A stretch of DNA of 64,000 bases from Hofstenia miamia (taxonomy: Eukaryota; Xenacoelomorpha; Acoela), in contig SCFE01000080.1 of the NCBI GenBank assembly GCA_004352715.1, positions 1,612,224 to 1,676,223 on the forward strand, in the 5' to 3' direction. The translations under genes were made by a program, and so were the position numbers. Positions 12,208 through 24,782 of the stretch are shown here, piece after piece. How positions within the stretch are numbered: position 1 is the stretch's first letter; each line of letters opens with the position of its first letter. The notes below the pieces were generated by a model that was not told where the DNA came from, ran no database searches, and was given only the letters and a program-made list of their open reading frames with translations.

Positions 12208-13010
12208 CAGCATTTTGGGACTCCATAGGGGATGCAAAAATAAATTATCCTGTCACAATCAGAACAGCCTCCCTCCTGAGCAAGTCCAGCTTTGCTCAGC
12301 TAGAGAACAACATTGAGAAAAACAATGTTCTCTGCATCCCACTGCCTTGCCTAATGACACCACTGATTTTGCTGTCATGGAGAGTACATTGTGGAAAGAA
12401 GAAAGTTTCTGCCCATCTAGCTGACTGTATTAATTACATTTCAACTGCCTCTGAAGTCAACAGAGCCATGCAAACAAAGGAGTACAAAGACACCTGTTAT
12501 ACATTGTTGGAGGGTGGTAATCCTGAGCATGTGTATATCAATGGGAAGCTGACAATCAAGGATATCTTCCAGAAGGGGCAGCCTATCTCTACCCAGTTTG
12601 AGAAGATCCACTGAACAATTAACACCCTCAACCCTTGCCTCATCATTTTATTCCAAGCCAGAGGTGACCTCATTTGGGCCAACAAAGCAGAAACAATAAC
12701 CTGATACTATGATGTAACCAAGTGTATTGAGATCATTACTATGTTACATGCCAGCATCACAGACCCTGAAGAGATGACACTGCAACAAGTGAATGAGTAC
12801 TGTTCACTCTTTGTTGACCATGCTACCCATATGGGATCTCTCCAAGAAGTCTTCCTTCACTTTTATCCCAATACCAAGATTAGCATGGATGACGCACATA
12901 CCTTGGACACTGACGCCTTAATGACGCTCCTTATCACACTCAAGGGCTTCCATCTGTACAAGTGCTTTTATGACACTTTTACCTGGAGGTTTAATGTACT
13001 ATGATGAAAT
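12180..13010 (+). pseudogene. Unrecognised coding relic, one long frame with two stops
   Basis: A single frame runs about 275 codons with only two in-frame stops (near 12612 and 12702). Its composition is protein-like: LTAFWDSIGDAKINYPVTIR, SFAQLENNIEKNN, then DPEEMTLQQVNEYCSLFVDH and TLDTDALMTLLITLKGFHLY. Aromatic, acidic and helical segments alternate as in a globular or Gag-like protein. I recognise no family. It lies between the gypsy pol relic and a candidate polypurine tract, so it could be a retroelement protein, either Gag-like from a non-autonomous element or a 3' accessory frame. Confidence 0.45.
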
Positions 13011-13222
13011 TGTCCTATCAGTTCAAGGCTACCAGATCTTAAGTATTTTAGGTTACACAGCAAAACTGTCACTCAACAGGAGGCACTGATGCAGTCACTA
13101 GGCGACCCTGCTATGCAGAAGTTTCATCTTGGGATGACGTGTTGGCCAAAGAAATGATCAAAGAAGCCCAAAAGTTATTGTTTGGTCTTATAGTCCAACT
13201 GTTACCTCAGCCTTAACTGCAC

Positions 13223-13833
13223 AAGGGGGGGCGTGTAGTCACTTGGGGCCTTTGTTTATTTTTTATTTGATTTTAGGCACTCTCCAATTCATTTAGTGCT
13301 ATTTAGTATCTTTAATTTAGTGATTTTATTAATTTGTGATCTTTTTGAACTTAAGTTTCAAATTTAGTAATTGTCCTCTCAAGCTTTAGATAATGTGTAA
13401 TTGCTCATTTAATTTGCAAGGGAAACAAGCTAACTTTTGTAAAATGGTAAATATTTACCTTTTCTTGTNAATATACTATGCTGTTGGTGTACATGAATAT
13501 GTGGTAATTACATGTTATTTGATATCCTTATTACATGAGCTGAGAAGATAAACACTGAGTTAAATTTGTTCTATGGAGCTAGAAATTAGAACTTGAGACA
13601 CACAATTAGCACCTTGGATTGTAAGGATGGATTCTAATGACTTGGCTTTGGCAAGATGCTGTGTGAATTGGTTGCTACCTAAAATGCCATTTTGGAATTA
13701 CTTTTTCTACAATGAAATTGGCAAATTACCAATCTTCATTTGTTTTGTTAGAGAATGGGTTGCTATTGGTGATGGTAATCTTCTGCAACCTTTGTACTGC
13801 TTGAGCTGCTAGACGCACCCCTTGATTCTACTA
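13223..13833 (+). mobile_element. Candidate polypurine tract and 3' LTR
   Basis: AAGGGGGGG at 13223-13231 is followed two bases later by TGTAGTCACTTGG (from 13234), the arrangement expected at a polypurine tract abutting an LTR that starts with TG. The LTR end is not certain: a CTACTA string at 13831-13836 could be a decayed end matching the TGTAG start. It lies exactly where the inverted-repeat arm begins. I found no second copy of this LTR in the window. One ambiguous base lies at 13469. Confidence 0.45.
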
Positions 13834-14575
13834 TTTAAAGGAATTTGTAAATGCCTCTAATGATGTATTATGATTAGACAAAGTGTGCTATTTTTAAATG
13901 TTTAAAATTTCTGCTGTGCAGTATTTCTGGATATAGTTATTACCATACAAAAGGTTATAAGGCACCTGCTAATATTTACAGTATGCTTTAGTACTACATT
14001 TTGTTTATACATTACCTGTTTTCTTTTATTTAAATATTTTGCTTTTGTTCAATAATATTCAATAGATTTTACTCAACCTTTATTTCTTGTTGTGTATGTA
14101 ATTTCTAAAAATGCTTTTCTAAATTATCTGATAGTTGCCAAGGGTGCCTGGTTCAGGTACAGCTTTACAATTTCATCACTATGGAACTTAGGCAGGTTTA
14201 AGAACAGGGCTCTACACAACTGCTTGTCATTTGTTATGTTTTTATATTTTATTGTAGCACCTAAATTGCATGAGCTGAGGCCTGCACTGAGTTTAGGTTT
14301 TACAAGCACATAGGGTTTACTCTGCACCCAAGAACTTTTAGGGCTTCTCTCTCTTCATTTAAATTAGGGCTCCATCTAAAATGACTCTTTCTAAAAAGGT
14401 TCTCTGTTTTGGGTTGGCCAAATATGGCCATGCACCCTTCCTTTATCTGATCTCCCAGCTACCTTTAACTTATACTAGGACTAGACTCATTTATCTCTGG
14501 ACTCAGGCTCTTAACTATTGAGACATCAGCAAATCCTGGTGTTTTATCTATGCAGATTTCCATGCTGATGCCACA
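13831..14575 (-). repeat. Right arm of the large inverted repeat
   Basis: Inverted partner of 7976-8651. It is slightly longer because it keeps segments deleted from the left arm. It contains a 67-codon minus-strand open stretch (14327-14124) whose peptide has recognisable equivalents in the left arm, so the homology is also visible at protein level. The spacing to the other arm is 5.2 kb. Confidence 0.85.
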
Positions 14576-14832
14576 CTAACACATCAACTAATAGTGGAAC
14601 CAAAATATTGGTGGACATGTTTATGTAAGAACAAATGATGGAAGCCTTAGGATACAACAAAATACTGGAGAAAATAACAGATGTCTACATATGATGCAGT
14701 CTGAAACCAAAAAAGGATTTGCTCAAATAGTTACTGCAGGTGTGGAAAAATATGAATGTGGACAAACCAATGGACAAAGATTGACTAAATATTGAAACAA
14801 AATCACCTGTTAACTTTCATTCACACAGTTAA

Positions 14833-15115
14833 AAGCTAACTAATCTCATACCCTTATAACTGAAAGAAAGGTACAGTTTTCTCTCATACTTTCCTTTTTG
14901 TCATCATATCATAAAGATTAATTACCATAGTCATTATCTGTGGTTGAGGTGGATTTCTCCCATGTGTGCTATTTTCAATCACTATAACAATATCTGAAAT
15001 TTCAAATTTTAATAATGTTAGCTTCTCACAGTTAGCAGCTCTCTACTCTCATACCCCCATAATCAAAGAAAGGCTTAGTCCCCATTGTGATGTCATAACA
15101 TCATAAAGGTCAGTT
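14833..15115 (+). repeat. Local degenerate direct repeat (two units of about 90 bp)
   Basis: A segment around CTCATACCCTTATAACTGAA (about 14845) recurs as CTCATACCCCCATAATCAAA (about 15045). In each copy AAAGAAAGG follows, and then a TCATAT/ACATCATAAAG block. The offset is about 195 bp. Confidence 0.5.
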
Positions 15116-15539
15116 ATTTCTTTCATTCTATATTTAATCTCATCAGTGTCTATTTATCAACATTTTTCAAGTACATACTAGTTTTCTCAGGAATGCCTTA
15201 TTGCATTAAAAAAAAGGCATAACACTTTTGATTAGCAAATTAATGCACTCTAAGATTGAACTTTCAACTTTCTAAAAATGTGTATTATTAAACAGAAAGT
15301 ACAGAAAAAGTCAAATGAAATTGTAATAGTCAATTTTTTTACAAGATTTGCTACTAGAGAAACAAAAATTAATAATAATCATTAATTAAACATCTTACAA
15401 AGAAAGATAAATAGATATTTTAAAAAGAAAGCAAAAAGCAATTAGAAAAATATACCAATGAGGAATTATATTGTAAAATGAAAATATGCTAAAAGCCAAT
15501 AAGCCCTAGGATTAATTTATCACAAAAGGAAGCAATGCC

Positions 15540-16260
15540 ACTCAACATTGATTTTGCAGACTATACAAATGGGCCAGTAATCAATGAAGTGATGGTAGCA
15601 AATGCTTTCTGAAAAGTTAAAGCCTATACATCCACAAGAAAAGCATACTGTCCTCATGGATTTTTAAAAATTTCACTAAAGGCCTGTCCAAACTATATCA
15701 CTATTTATATCAAAAGTGCATTTCAGAATTGTATTACCCAACTAAGTGGAAAGCAACTTCTGTTGCACTAATTCATAAAGTCAATGTCCAGATAATAATA
15801 ATTATAAACATTTTAGGCCTATAACAGTAAAGCCAATTGCAGCAAGATACTTAGATTCATTGATTGTACCTTATTACACAAATGATTCTCTAATATTTTA
15901 GATAACCAATTTGGCTATAGATAGAATAGATCAACTACTGATGCTTTGTTATTTATAATGGACACCTTAGCAACATCCTTAAATTCTAACGAAACAACAA
16001 TTGTAAAGGTTATTTTTCTTGATTATAGAAGAGCATACAATATGGTCTTCAAAATAAGTTGCTTAATAAGCTATACTTGAAATCACCATGGTTAGAAAAA
16101 TTTTTAAAATCATATCTTTTTGGCTTCAATCAAAGTGACAAATATGGTTGTAATAAACTCTCAGATAAAATTCACATGAATGTCTGAGTACCTATTGTCT
16201 GGTATGTTATTCACATACCTTACAAATGAAATCTGTAATGAGCAAATCACATATCCCACA
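15540..16260 (+). mobile_element. LINE reverse-transcriptase relic (family C)
   Basis: Decayed frames read as the N-terminal half of a non-LTR RT: PTKWKATSVALIHK, then FRPITVKPIAARYLDSLI, then DNQFGYR and RSTTDALLFIMDTLATSL, then IVKVIFLDYRRAYN. The last is the motif A region (usual form LDxxKAFD), with the second catalytic-context residue altered. Stops and frameshifts are frequent. The downstream YADD box was not found. Confidence 0.7.
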
Positions 16261-17184
16261 AATCAAAAATTATAAAATATTACAATGCATTACAGGAGAA
16301 ATTTCAGTTTCAATTTGTGAAAGTGAGGATATTTGTTTCACACATAATCTTGCTGATATAGTTTGTTTATCTAAGAAAAAAGCAATCTCATTATAAGTGA
16401 AAAGAAATCTATGATTCTGGGGTTTAGCCATATGCACATATGTTTCTGTTGCATGGTCAATAGGTATTACAGAAAGAAACAAAAAAATCTTAAAAAACCT
16501 CTACAATTGTTTGCTAAATAAACAATAATAGAAAAGATGGATCTCATATAAACTATTAACAGTGCTAACTATGGGTTATTTAACCAATATATATTTCAAA
16601 CAATCTGTATTTAGAAAAATACGTCACGAACTTAACTGCTCAGTAATCAAATACAAAGGGGCAGCATGGATTATGTTTATATTTTTAACTGAAGATGATA
16701 AAATATGAAACCTGATAGATAGAAAAACCAGAATTAGAACTGCAAGAAACAGAAGTAACAAAATTGCAGTGTAACCAATTGTACTGAAAAAAGAACTGGC
16801 TAGTTGCAAATGTACATTTAAACAGAAGTATTTACAGAATGAACTACTCATGCTAGAAAACCAAGTGGTGATAGATGTTGACTACATTACAGCAAAACTA
16901 ACTGTAAGACATAAAGACAAACTGAGGCTAGAACAATTTGAGCTTTCTTTTAAGTTTTCTGATGGAGCAACACAGTAAATAGCAAACTACCCAGCAACAA
17001 TAAGAATAGCAAGTGCAGGAGCAATAAGGGGAACAGAGGAGGTATAGGAAAGAATGATGAAGGAAATATTAGTGTGTAGACTGCACCAATAATAAAGATT
17101 CCAATGATAAAGCTAGGATGGAAGATAAAGGAGAAGCCACTAGTGAACATTTCCATGGTATAAGAAAGTTCATATGCCAGAAGT

Positions 17185-17466
17185 TTGCAAATTACAGAAG
17201 ATTTAGCAAGTGAACTAGCATATACAAGATCCAGAAAGTTAGCAATCAAAGGCAAAAACACAGAACACATGTTCATTGAAGGAGACATAACTCAACATCA
17301 TCTGTATAAAGACAGAAAAGAGATCCACAAACAAGTTAAACTAGCAAAGGAAGCAGTAGCAGTCACAATAATTCTACATGCAAGAATGAATAATCTGATA
17401 TGGCTAGATATTAGAAGAAGCAACTACAAATACTATGACATATTGAAAAGATTGAAATCACAATGA
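17185..17466 (+). other. Open frame of 93 codons, unrecognised
   Basis: Charged, protein-like frame (RSRKLAIKGKNTEHMFIEGD). It may be a retroelement fragment, but no domain is recognised. The overlapping minus-strand hydrophobic frames at 16624-17288 look like shadows of AT-rich sequence. Confidence 0.25.
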
Positions 17467-17479
17467 TGATAAGAGCAAA

Positions 17480-20040
17480 TAAGAACAATTCCAGGAAAAT
17501 GTTGGAGAAAGACACTATAGATAACACAAATTTCTTCTTCAAGAATGTGTCAATCCCACCAATATAGCAAAACTATTTATATTTGTTTATCCAGACAGTA
17601 AACTACATGTAGATGTATCACTGGCACACTAAGCAGTAATCAATGTGCATATGACAGTGATGATAGCAATAAAGGGAAATACTTTGAGGTCTTTACAGAA
17701 ATACTGAACAAGCTGCAAACAATGATAACAGTTAACACAAAACTAAAAGAAATTTAATTTCTGAAATGTAAAGAAACAGAATCAACAGAAATGGAGGGTA
17801 TATTAAAACAGAATTACCAGACATTACAATGGAGAGACTCAGAGTCAGAAATGCTAACAGTTAGAGACCAGAATTTCTCAATAAAGAGCTGCATTAAAGG
17901 GCACATGTGACAGAATGCAAGTGCAAAGGCATTCTTGTCAGCCATTAAATGGTGTAAGCTTAAAGGCACCTCTTCTAAGAGAGAAGTGCACATTTAATCA
18001 ATTTTACATTAGAATAGTATTTAAGGATTTTTAGTTGTGGATTTATTATTAATTTTGTTATTGCAGGTCACCAAAAATATGGCATTAAACATTTCAGCTG
18101 AAAGTTAATCACTTGTTTTTCAAATAAAGTGAAATAAATCAATAAATCCTTAGTGGAGAACAGACTTAATTTCTTATAATAATTTTTTGGAATAAACTTT
18201 TGATGCTTAACCTATTCTATTTGAAGTTTGAAGTCTCATTCAAATAGTGATTAATGAAATATTATTGTGGATGTTAATACAAACTAAATTAGGAATTGAA
18301 CATTACTAAATCAAAGTATTCTACATTATTACAACTGCTGTACAAAGGGAAAAGAACTGTTTGTGTTCAATGATAACTAATATGTTGAATGTATATTTAA
18401 TTAAATATAAAGCCAACAAGTTATAAAAGCTTGCTTTCTTTTGGAAAATTAAGTTAATAGGATATCATGGCCAAGCTACTTTATTATGCAAGGAATCAAC
18501 TTTAATAATATGCAAAGCAATTAATAAATTTCTAAATAAAAAATGAGAGCAAATTTGTTTACAATGAATCTATGTCAAACCAATGAAATTGGGATAATGG
18601 GATTTTGGAAATAAAAATCAAATTAATCAAAAACTTATAAATTTCAGGATCTGGAACACCTTTTTTTGGAATTATCATGCAAATATATACTAAATTTGCC
18701 CATTTTAGAAAATTTAAAATTTCTATGAATATCCTCCATTATATTCATTATTTATGCAGTGTGCACTTTATTGTAGTAAGTAGTTAATTTTTTTTGCTTT
18801 CATTCATTATTTGTTTAGTAAATTTTTTATTATATATCTGATAGATTTCCTGATCAGTTAGTCATTCATTGTGTTTTTACTGGCAGCCTATTCTATTACT
18901 TTTAACAGTAATTGTTAAACAAATCACTAATGTTTCTGATTTTTATTTGATACCAGTATGCCTGCAGATATAATATTCCAAATTTTTTGTTTACAAAATA
19001 AAGGAACATTTAAACAAGCAGATCTAACAGGGCTTAAACCTATAATTTCCATATTAGAAACAGCTGTGTTGTCTTACACTATGAATCTGTAAAATACTTT
19101 ATAGAAATGGATAACAATGTTATTAGTCCATAGTATATATTACACAAACTAAAATAGTATTCACAAACTAGCTATGTTATTACAAAAGTACACAGCATGA
19201 ACATCAGGTAGATCTAAATAGTTTTATGGTAAAATATACATAGTATTTATTATGTAAACAGTAACTGTTAATGCTGTTAATTATAGCAAAAATTTACACT
19301 TGAAATTCCATATTTCAATGATCTAAGCTACATAGAAAACTAATCAAAATTCAGTTTAAAGAAATACATATATATATATATATATATTCAATTATATAAC
19401 AACAATTCTCTGAAATCATGTCTCTAACAGTTTTTAATTTTTGGTGATGTCAGACTTGGGGGAAGTGATATACACAAGGCCATAGTCAAAAGGGGACTTT
19501 GGAGCATGTGCCCCCTAATCTGCAATAATGTTTTTTTTAACTTTCTCATTATGATTGAAGTAGAGATTAGCAGTAGTCAGATAATTTATTCAATGTATTA
19601 TATATTCAATTATGTTTTGAACAAATGTTTTACCTGTGTAGCAACTCTTGCCAAATCATTCTTTTTAAATTTGTACAAAGCCACTTTTTTTCAATGCAAC
19701 AATTTCCTACAGTTAAATTTGCTATTGACTTCCTATGTTGGAAATGATAACCAAGGAACACTAATCATGTTCACAAGTAACAGTTGTGGTTAAAATCTGG
19801 CTTGGCCCAGTATTAATGTAGAGTCGCTCAGGGAAATTTAGTGCTATTTATATCTTTTTATTTCGATCTAAATCCATTGTATTTTGACGTCACCATGACG
19901 TTCCCTTTTCGAGATTAGTTTTGTTGCTATCAGTTTTGTGTCCCCTCGTCGGTGCTTTTGTTTTGCTCAAATTTAATTTACGAAAGAAAATTATTGCAAA
20001 CATGTTAAACCACGTTGAATATCGATTATTGTAAACAAAG
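17480..20040. other. AT-rich DNA with a short TA tract
   Basis: I see no gene. A (TA)n tract lies near 19369-19387. The open frame at 19506-19793 has no family features. Confidence 0.4.
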
Positions 20041-20044
20041 GCAG

Positions 20045-20340
20045 GTAAAAATGAATCTTTTTGTATTTAAACTGAGGACACTGTAGCAAATGTTCAATAG
20101 ACTTTGTCTACTCTTAACTACCGCTCTTACTGTTGTATCTTTTATTTATTTATTACTTTATATGATATTTATTGCTTAAGATCGGCGACAATTCGGGAGT
20201 GCTTTCACTAGCACGGGGCGACAAGTTGCTCCTGGGGATCTTTCGATCTTTCCAGTCCGAATTGTGGTTCTCTAAGTTACGTATACGGTTACGCATATAG
20301 AAATAATAAATCTCTCGTTCATACTTCAACACGTACATGC
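20045..20340 (-). mobile_element. Possible 3' end of a LINE-like element
   Basis: A GC-richer block is read on the minus strand as NRIRNLENHNSDWKDRK followed by a stop (frame 20338-20153). It is then followed by an AATAAATAAATAAA-like tail at about 20135-20155 inverted. Coding tail plus short-period tail suggests a non-LTR element 3' end, but the family was not recognised. A terminal exon of a host gene running into the gap is a less likely alternative. Confidence 0.3.
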
Positions 20341-20418
20341 ACTTATAAGATCTAACACTGTGATGATACCATGCTGTTGGCTAGCACGAATATCTGGTAA
20401 TTACAGATTATCTAATAG

Positions 20419-21418
20419 NNNNNNNNNNNNNNNNNNNNNNNNNNNNNNNNNNNNNNNNNNNNNNNNNNNNNNNNNNNNNNNNNNNNNNNNNNNNNNNNNN
20501 NNNNNNNNNNNNNNNNNNNNNNNNNNNNNNNNNNNNNNNNNNNNNNNNNNNNNNNNNNNNNNNNNNNNNNNNNNNNNNNNNNNNNNNNNNNNNNNNNNNN
20601 NNNNNNNNNNNNNNNNNNNNNNNNNNNNNNNNNNNNNNNNNNNNNNNNNNNNNNNNNNNNNNNNNNNNNNNNNNNNNNNNNNNNNNNNNNNNNNNNNNNN
20701 NNNNNNNNNNNNNNNNNNNNNNNNNNNNNNNNNNNNNNNNNNNNNNNNNNNNNNNNNNNNNNNNNNNNNNNNNNNNNNNNNNNNNNNNNNNNNNNNNNNN
20801 NNNNNNNNNNNNNNNNNNNNNNNNNNNNNNNNNNNNNNNNNNNNNNNNNNNNNNNNNNNNNNNNNNNNNNNNNNNNNNNNNNNNNNNNNNNNNNNNNNNN
20901 NNNNNNNNNNNNNNNNNNNNNNNNNNNNNNNNNNNNNNNNNNNNNNNNNNNNNNNNNNNNNNNNNNNNNNNNNNNNNNNNNNNNNNNNNNNNNNNNNNNN
21001 NNNNNNNNNNNNNNNNNNNNNNNNNNNNNNNNNNNNNNNNNNNNNNNNNNNNNNNNNNNNNNNNNNNNNNNNNNNNNNNNNNNNNNNNNNNNNNNNNNNN
21101 NNNNNNNNNNNNNNNNNNNNNNNNNNNNNNNNNNNNNNNNNNNNNNNNNNNNNNNNNNNNNNNNNNNNNNNNNNNNNNNNNNNNNNNNNNNNNNNNNNNN
21201 NNNNNNNNNNNNNNNNNNNNNNNNNNNNNNNNNNNNNNNNNNNNNNNNNNNNNNNNNNNNNNNNNNNNNNNNNNNNNNNNNNNNNNNNNNNNNNNNNNNN
21301 NNNNNNNNNNNNNNNNNNNNNNNNNNNNNNNNNNNNNNNNNNNNNNNNNNNNNNNNNNNNNNNNNNNNNNNNNNNNNNNNNNNNNNNNNNNNNNNNNNNN
21401 NNNNNNNNNNNNNNNNNN
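20419..21418. other. Assembly gap, 1000 N
   Basis: Exactly 1000 undetermined bases. The left flank ends TCTAATAG and the right flank starts with a (TAG)n run, so the break probably lies inside a TAG microsatellite. Confidence 0.98.
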
Positions 21419-21450
<32 letters not shown>

Positions 21451-21462
21451 TATATATATATG
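21419..21462. repeat. (TAG)n and (TA)n microsatellite
   Basis: About ten TAG units followed by TA units directly at the gap edge. Another (TA)n tract lies at about 21621-21643. Confidence 0.95.
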
Positions 21463-21999
21463 TATATGCCTAATAATCAAATCGTTTCAAATTTTGAAGT
21501 AAAAAGCATATTTAGAAATGGAAGTAAATATAGTCAATTTTTTGAGGTGAAAGTGTATGAAAAACTAAAGCCCTAGTAATTACTTTTTTATTAATACCTA
21601 CCGTTATTATTTTGATCTTTATATATATATATATATATATATAAATGCCAATTATACTATTGATTTTTCATAGTCATACCTATACCGAACCGACTCTAAA
21701 AATGTTTATACCGCCGGGCCTGTTGCTTCCGATTATTTAGAAAATTCATTGTTAAATTGATAGCTTTATTATATTTACATTAATTTGACTTTTAGTGTAA
21801 CAAAATTTATTAAAATGAAAGCTTTACTCAAATCAAGAAGGGCAAAGCTACTACATTCATTAGAGGTTAAAAATAATGATAAAAATAATGTATATTTATA
21901 AATGAAAATGAATATAGTTCACTATAAAAATAATTATAGAATTCTTGAGGAGTTTCCAAAACTGCTTATGAACGGTGTGAATTGCTTTTTTCGCAGCTG

Positions 22000-24460
22000 G
22001 ATGAGTATTTTTTTAACTTAATCTTGCCTGAGTACGTCATGGTGTCCAGAAAACATATAGCGGAGCTAAGTAGGGCTATGCATTAATTTTTTGAATTCTT
22101 TTTTACTCAAATGTAGCAGTGACATTCAGCATGAATTGGTTATTCAGAAATGTGTTCACTCTGTATTCTTTCAGCTCGATTTAATATAGCTTGGATTTTC
22201 TTATTTATATAATTGGGAATCTGAACGAAACATGAACATACATAATCAAAGAGTGAGCAAATCATTGAGGTATAAAGTCACCGGAGGTGCTCTTCATCAA
22301 TTATATTTTTTAGTTGTCTGATTGCAAATAAACGAGATAATGTTTTCTTGATAATTTCTTCGATTTATTATTTATTCCATGTCAGTTCATTGCTAATCCT
22401 TAGTTCCAACAACATTCGTTGTTTTGAAGTCTCCTATAAAAGTAAATGTTTAATTTTCTAGAATCATTTTACATGATTGATTATAATTAATCTCCATGAG
22501 ATTTGCATTACACCATTTTATAATTTGTTTATTAGGCATCATTTTCCGTGCAGTTACATCGTCAGCATATTTAATGGTTTGTCATTGAGCAAGATTTAAA
22601 TCGGCCATAAATAGCCAAAAAAGTATTGGTCCAATAAGCAATTGGGGAATTCCACGCAATGTTTGGAAATTTTTCTTCTAAACTTGTCAATTTTTAATCT
22701 TAAAAATTGATTTTCAAGACAACCTGCAATCCAAACTAATATTTTTTAGCTATTCCATAAGGTAATAGAATTTCCAGTAATGCACTCGGATTATTTACAC
22801 AATCGAATGCTTTCCGAAAACCAAATGCTTGTGTTTCTTTTGTCTATGTTCTTGCTGGTATAATCTAGTGTTGTGAGAAAAAAATGACAGAAGTTTTTGG
22901 CCTGTGTGTGTATTGCATGCCATCACGGCTTCCAATAATACCGTGATGTTATCCACAAAGCTGAGTAAATAGTCCTTGTTTGATTTCAGCACAAATGGTT
23001 CTACATCGTTTGTAGTCGATGTCATTCCTTTTGGGATTGGAACAAGGTTAGAATATTTCCACAATTTAGGAGTTTTGCATTAAATTATGCAGGTGTTTAG
23101 AGTGTTTGTCAATTGTTTAGCCAATGCATGGGCACAGTATTTATATATCTTGCTGGGATTGCAATTCGATCCTGAGGAAGTAATTTTTAGCCTCCTTAAT
23201 TATTCATACACTTCAAATCATCCCAGTAGAGTGCACATATAAAATCAATGTCATCAGTTCTTAACTTAAAGACTGAGAAATCTGCTTTCTCGTAATATTT
23301 GCATGAATATAGCTCTTCAAAATAACTTGAAATATTATTCATAGCCTCATTGATATTTGCATAGTTGCTGATTAATCGGAATATTCCAGAGTCATCCTTT
23401 CTTCTGGAGATGTCATTATTTGCCTTCAATAAGCGATCTGATATTTTGATAATTTCACACAATTTTTTCTTAGCTCCGGTAAGTTACTTTTTCCAACTTT
23501 TTGGAGTAATGCTCATACCATCGTTTGTCATTTTTAGAAAATAGATTCTTTCGTCTTTCTAATGTTATCTTTACAATTGGTGTAATCAAATCAGGATTAA
23601 TGCTTTCTATATCAACATAACGTACTGGAAGATTTTTTGAAGTTGATGTCATTAGTTTTGCATAATTGGTTGAAATCCTGCTTTGATTATATACAAGATG
23701 CTTCTTCCAAATTACTTTTCCTATTGGAGCTAATAAAATGGCAGATCGAACATTGTTAGGAGTAGATAATATGATTTATACATGCAATTGAATTACCATG
23801 TGTGATTTCATTAACAGAAAGCTTACTACAAATATCAGCTAAGTATTTATTACAAAAATCAGCGTTAAGATCTCTAGAAAGTATAATGCAATTGTTGGGA
23901 TAACGATTTAGATAACTATCAGTATTTTCAATTAAGCAATCATAAATTGCTTCATATGTTTTCGAATTCAATCCTGGAGGTATATATGTACACCATAAAA
24001 TGTTATACAAGAAGGAATCTCTATTAGCATTAACTCAGATTCAACTGGTACATTGGTTAGATTAAGTTTCCATATTTTTCATAAACTATTTCTAATCTAT
24101 GCAGATTTATGACTTGTGTCACACCATGGCCTACGATAAACGTAGGCCATGGTCACACCTAAGTGATTTGCCATAGCCACTATTGACAAAGGCTTGATCA
24201 TTATCTACGTCTTTCAGTCAAGCTTCAGGATGGTTCACAGAAACAACAACACCTAATTCTGATATCTTATTTCCTATGGATTGAGCATTTATAAATATGA
24301 CACTTTTTACATTCCTCCTGCTTTGATCTTGGAATATTCAATTGTTTGACAAAATCGGATTATTAGCTTGTACAATTTGACCATCAAATAACAGTTGTAA
24401 ATTCTTTATTCTGAATCTAGAACATTCAATTCCATCATTGTTAGTCATTTTATATCGTTT
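22000..24460 (-). mobile_element. Long LINE relic with APE endonuclease and RT (family D)
   Basis: Read on the minus strand, the order is that of an APE-type non-LTR retrotransposon ORF2. The endonuclease start is VIFINAQSIGNKISEL (about 24310). A mid-endonuclease block has TYIPPG and LNADFCNKYLADIC, ending with an INHI-like box (24010-23756). Linker frames at 23652-23196 follow. The RT opens with WKYSNLVPIPKG (23064) and includes an FGKHSIV stretch near 22800. A YADD-like box with VTARKMMPNKQI lies near 22560. A thumb segment YINKKIQAILNRAERI lies near 22180. Stops and frameshifts separate all pieces. A 26-bp palindromic insert sits at 24126-24151. Confidence 0.8.
24118..24159. repeat. Small palindromic insert flanked by direct repeats
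   Basis: GTCACACC occurs at 24118-24125 and 24152-24159. Between them is a 26-bp segment whose arms CCATGGCCTACG (24124-24135) and CGTAGGCCATGG (24141-24152) are perfect inverted repeats around an ATAAA loop. It interrupts the LINE endonuclease frame. Confidence 0.9.
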
Positions 24461-24506
24461 ATTTAACAAAGATTTCTCAATTACTCTATCCTCTCCAATA
24501 ATGTTT

Positions 24507-24782
24507 TTTCAATAGTTGTAACATCTTTAAAAATACTGAATTTATCAACTGCTTTACATGTAGAAATGTAGGCCTATATGCAAATATGTCTATATATATA
24601 TANNNNNNNNNNNNNNNNNNNNNNNNNNNNNNNNNNNNNNNNNNNNNNNNNNNNNNNNNNNNNNNNNNNNNNNNNNNNNNNNNNNNNNNNNNNNNNNNNN
24701 NNAATAGTTGTAACATCTTTAAAAATACTGAATTTATCAACTGCTTTACATGTAGAAATGTAGGCCTATATGCAAATATGTC

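Noticed and set aside
16624-17288. Two minus-strand hydrophobic frames resembling membrane proteins
   Set aside because: Hydrophobicity follows from the A-rich plus strand. A charged plus-strand frame overlaps them, and no family features are seen.
20360-21480. Long open frames on both strands spanning the 1000-N run
   Set aside because: They exist only because N cannot encode a stop. The flanking codons come from TAG/TA microsatellites.
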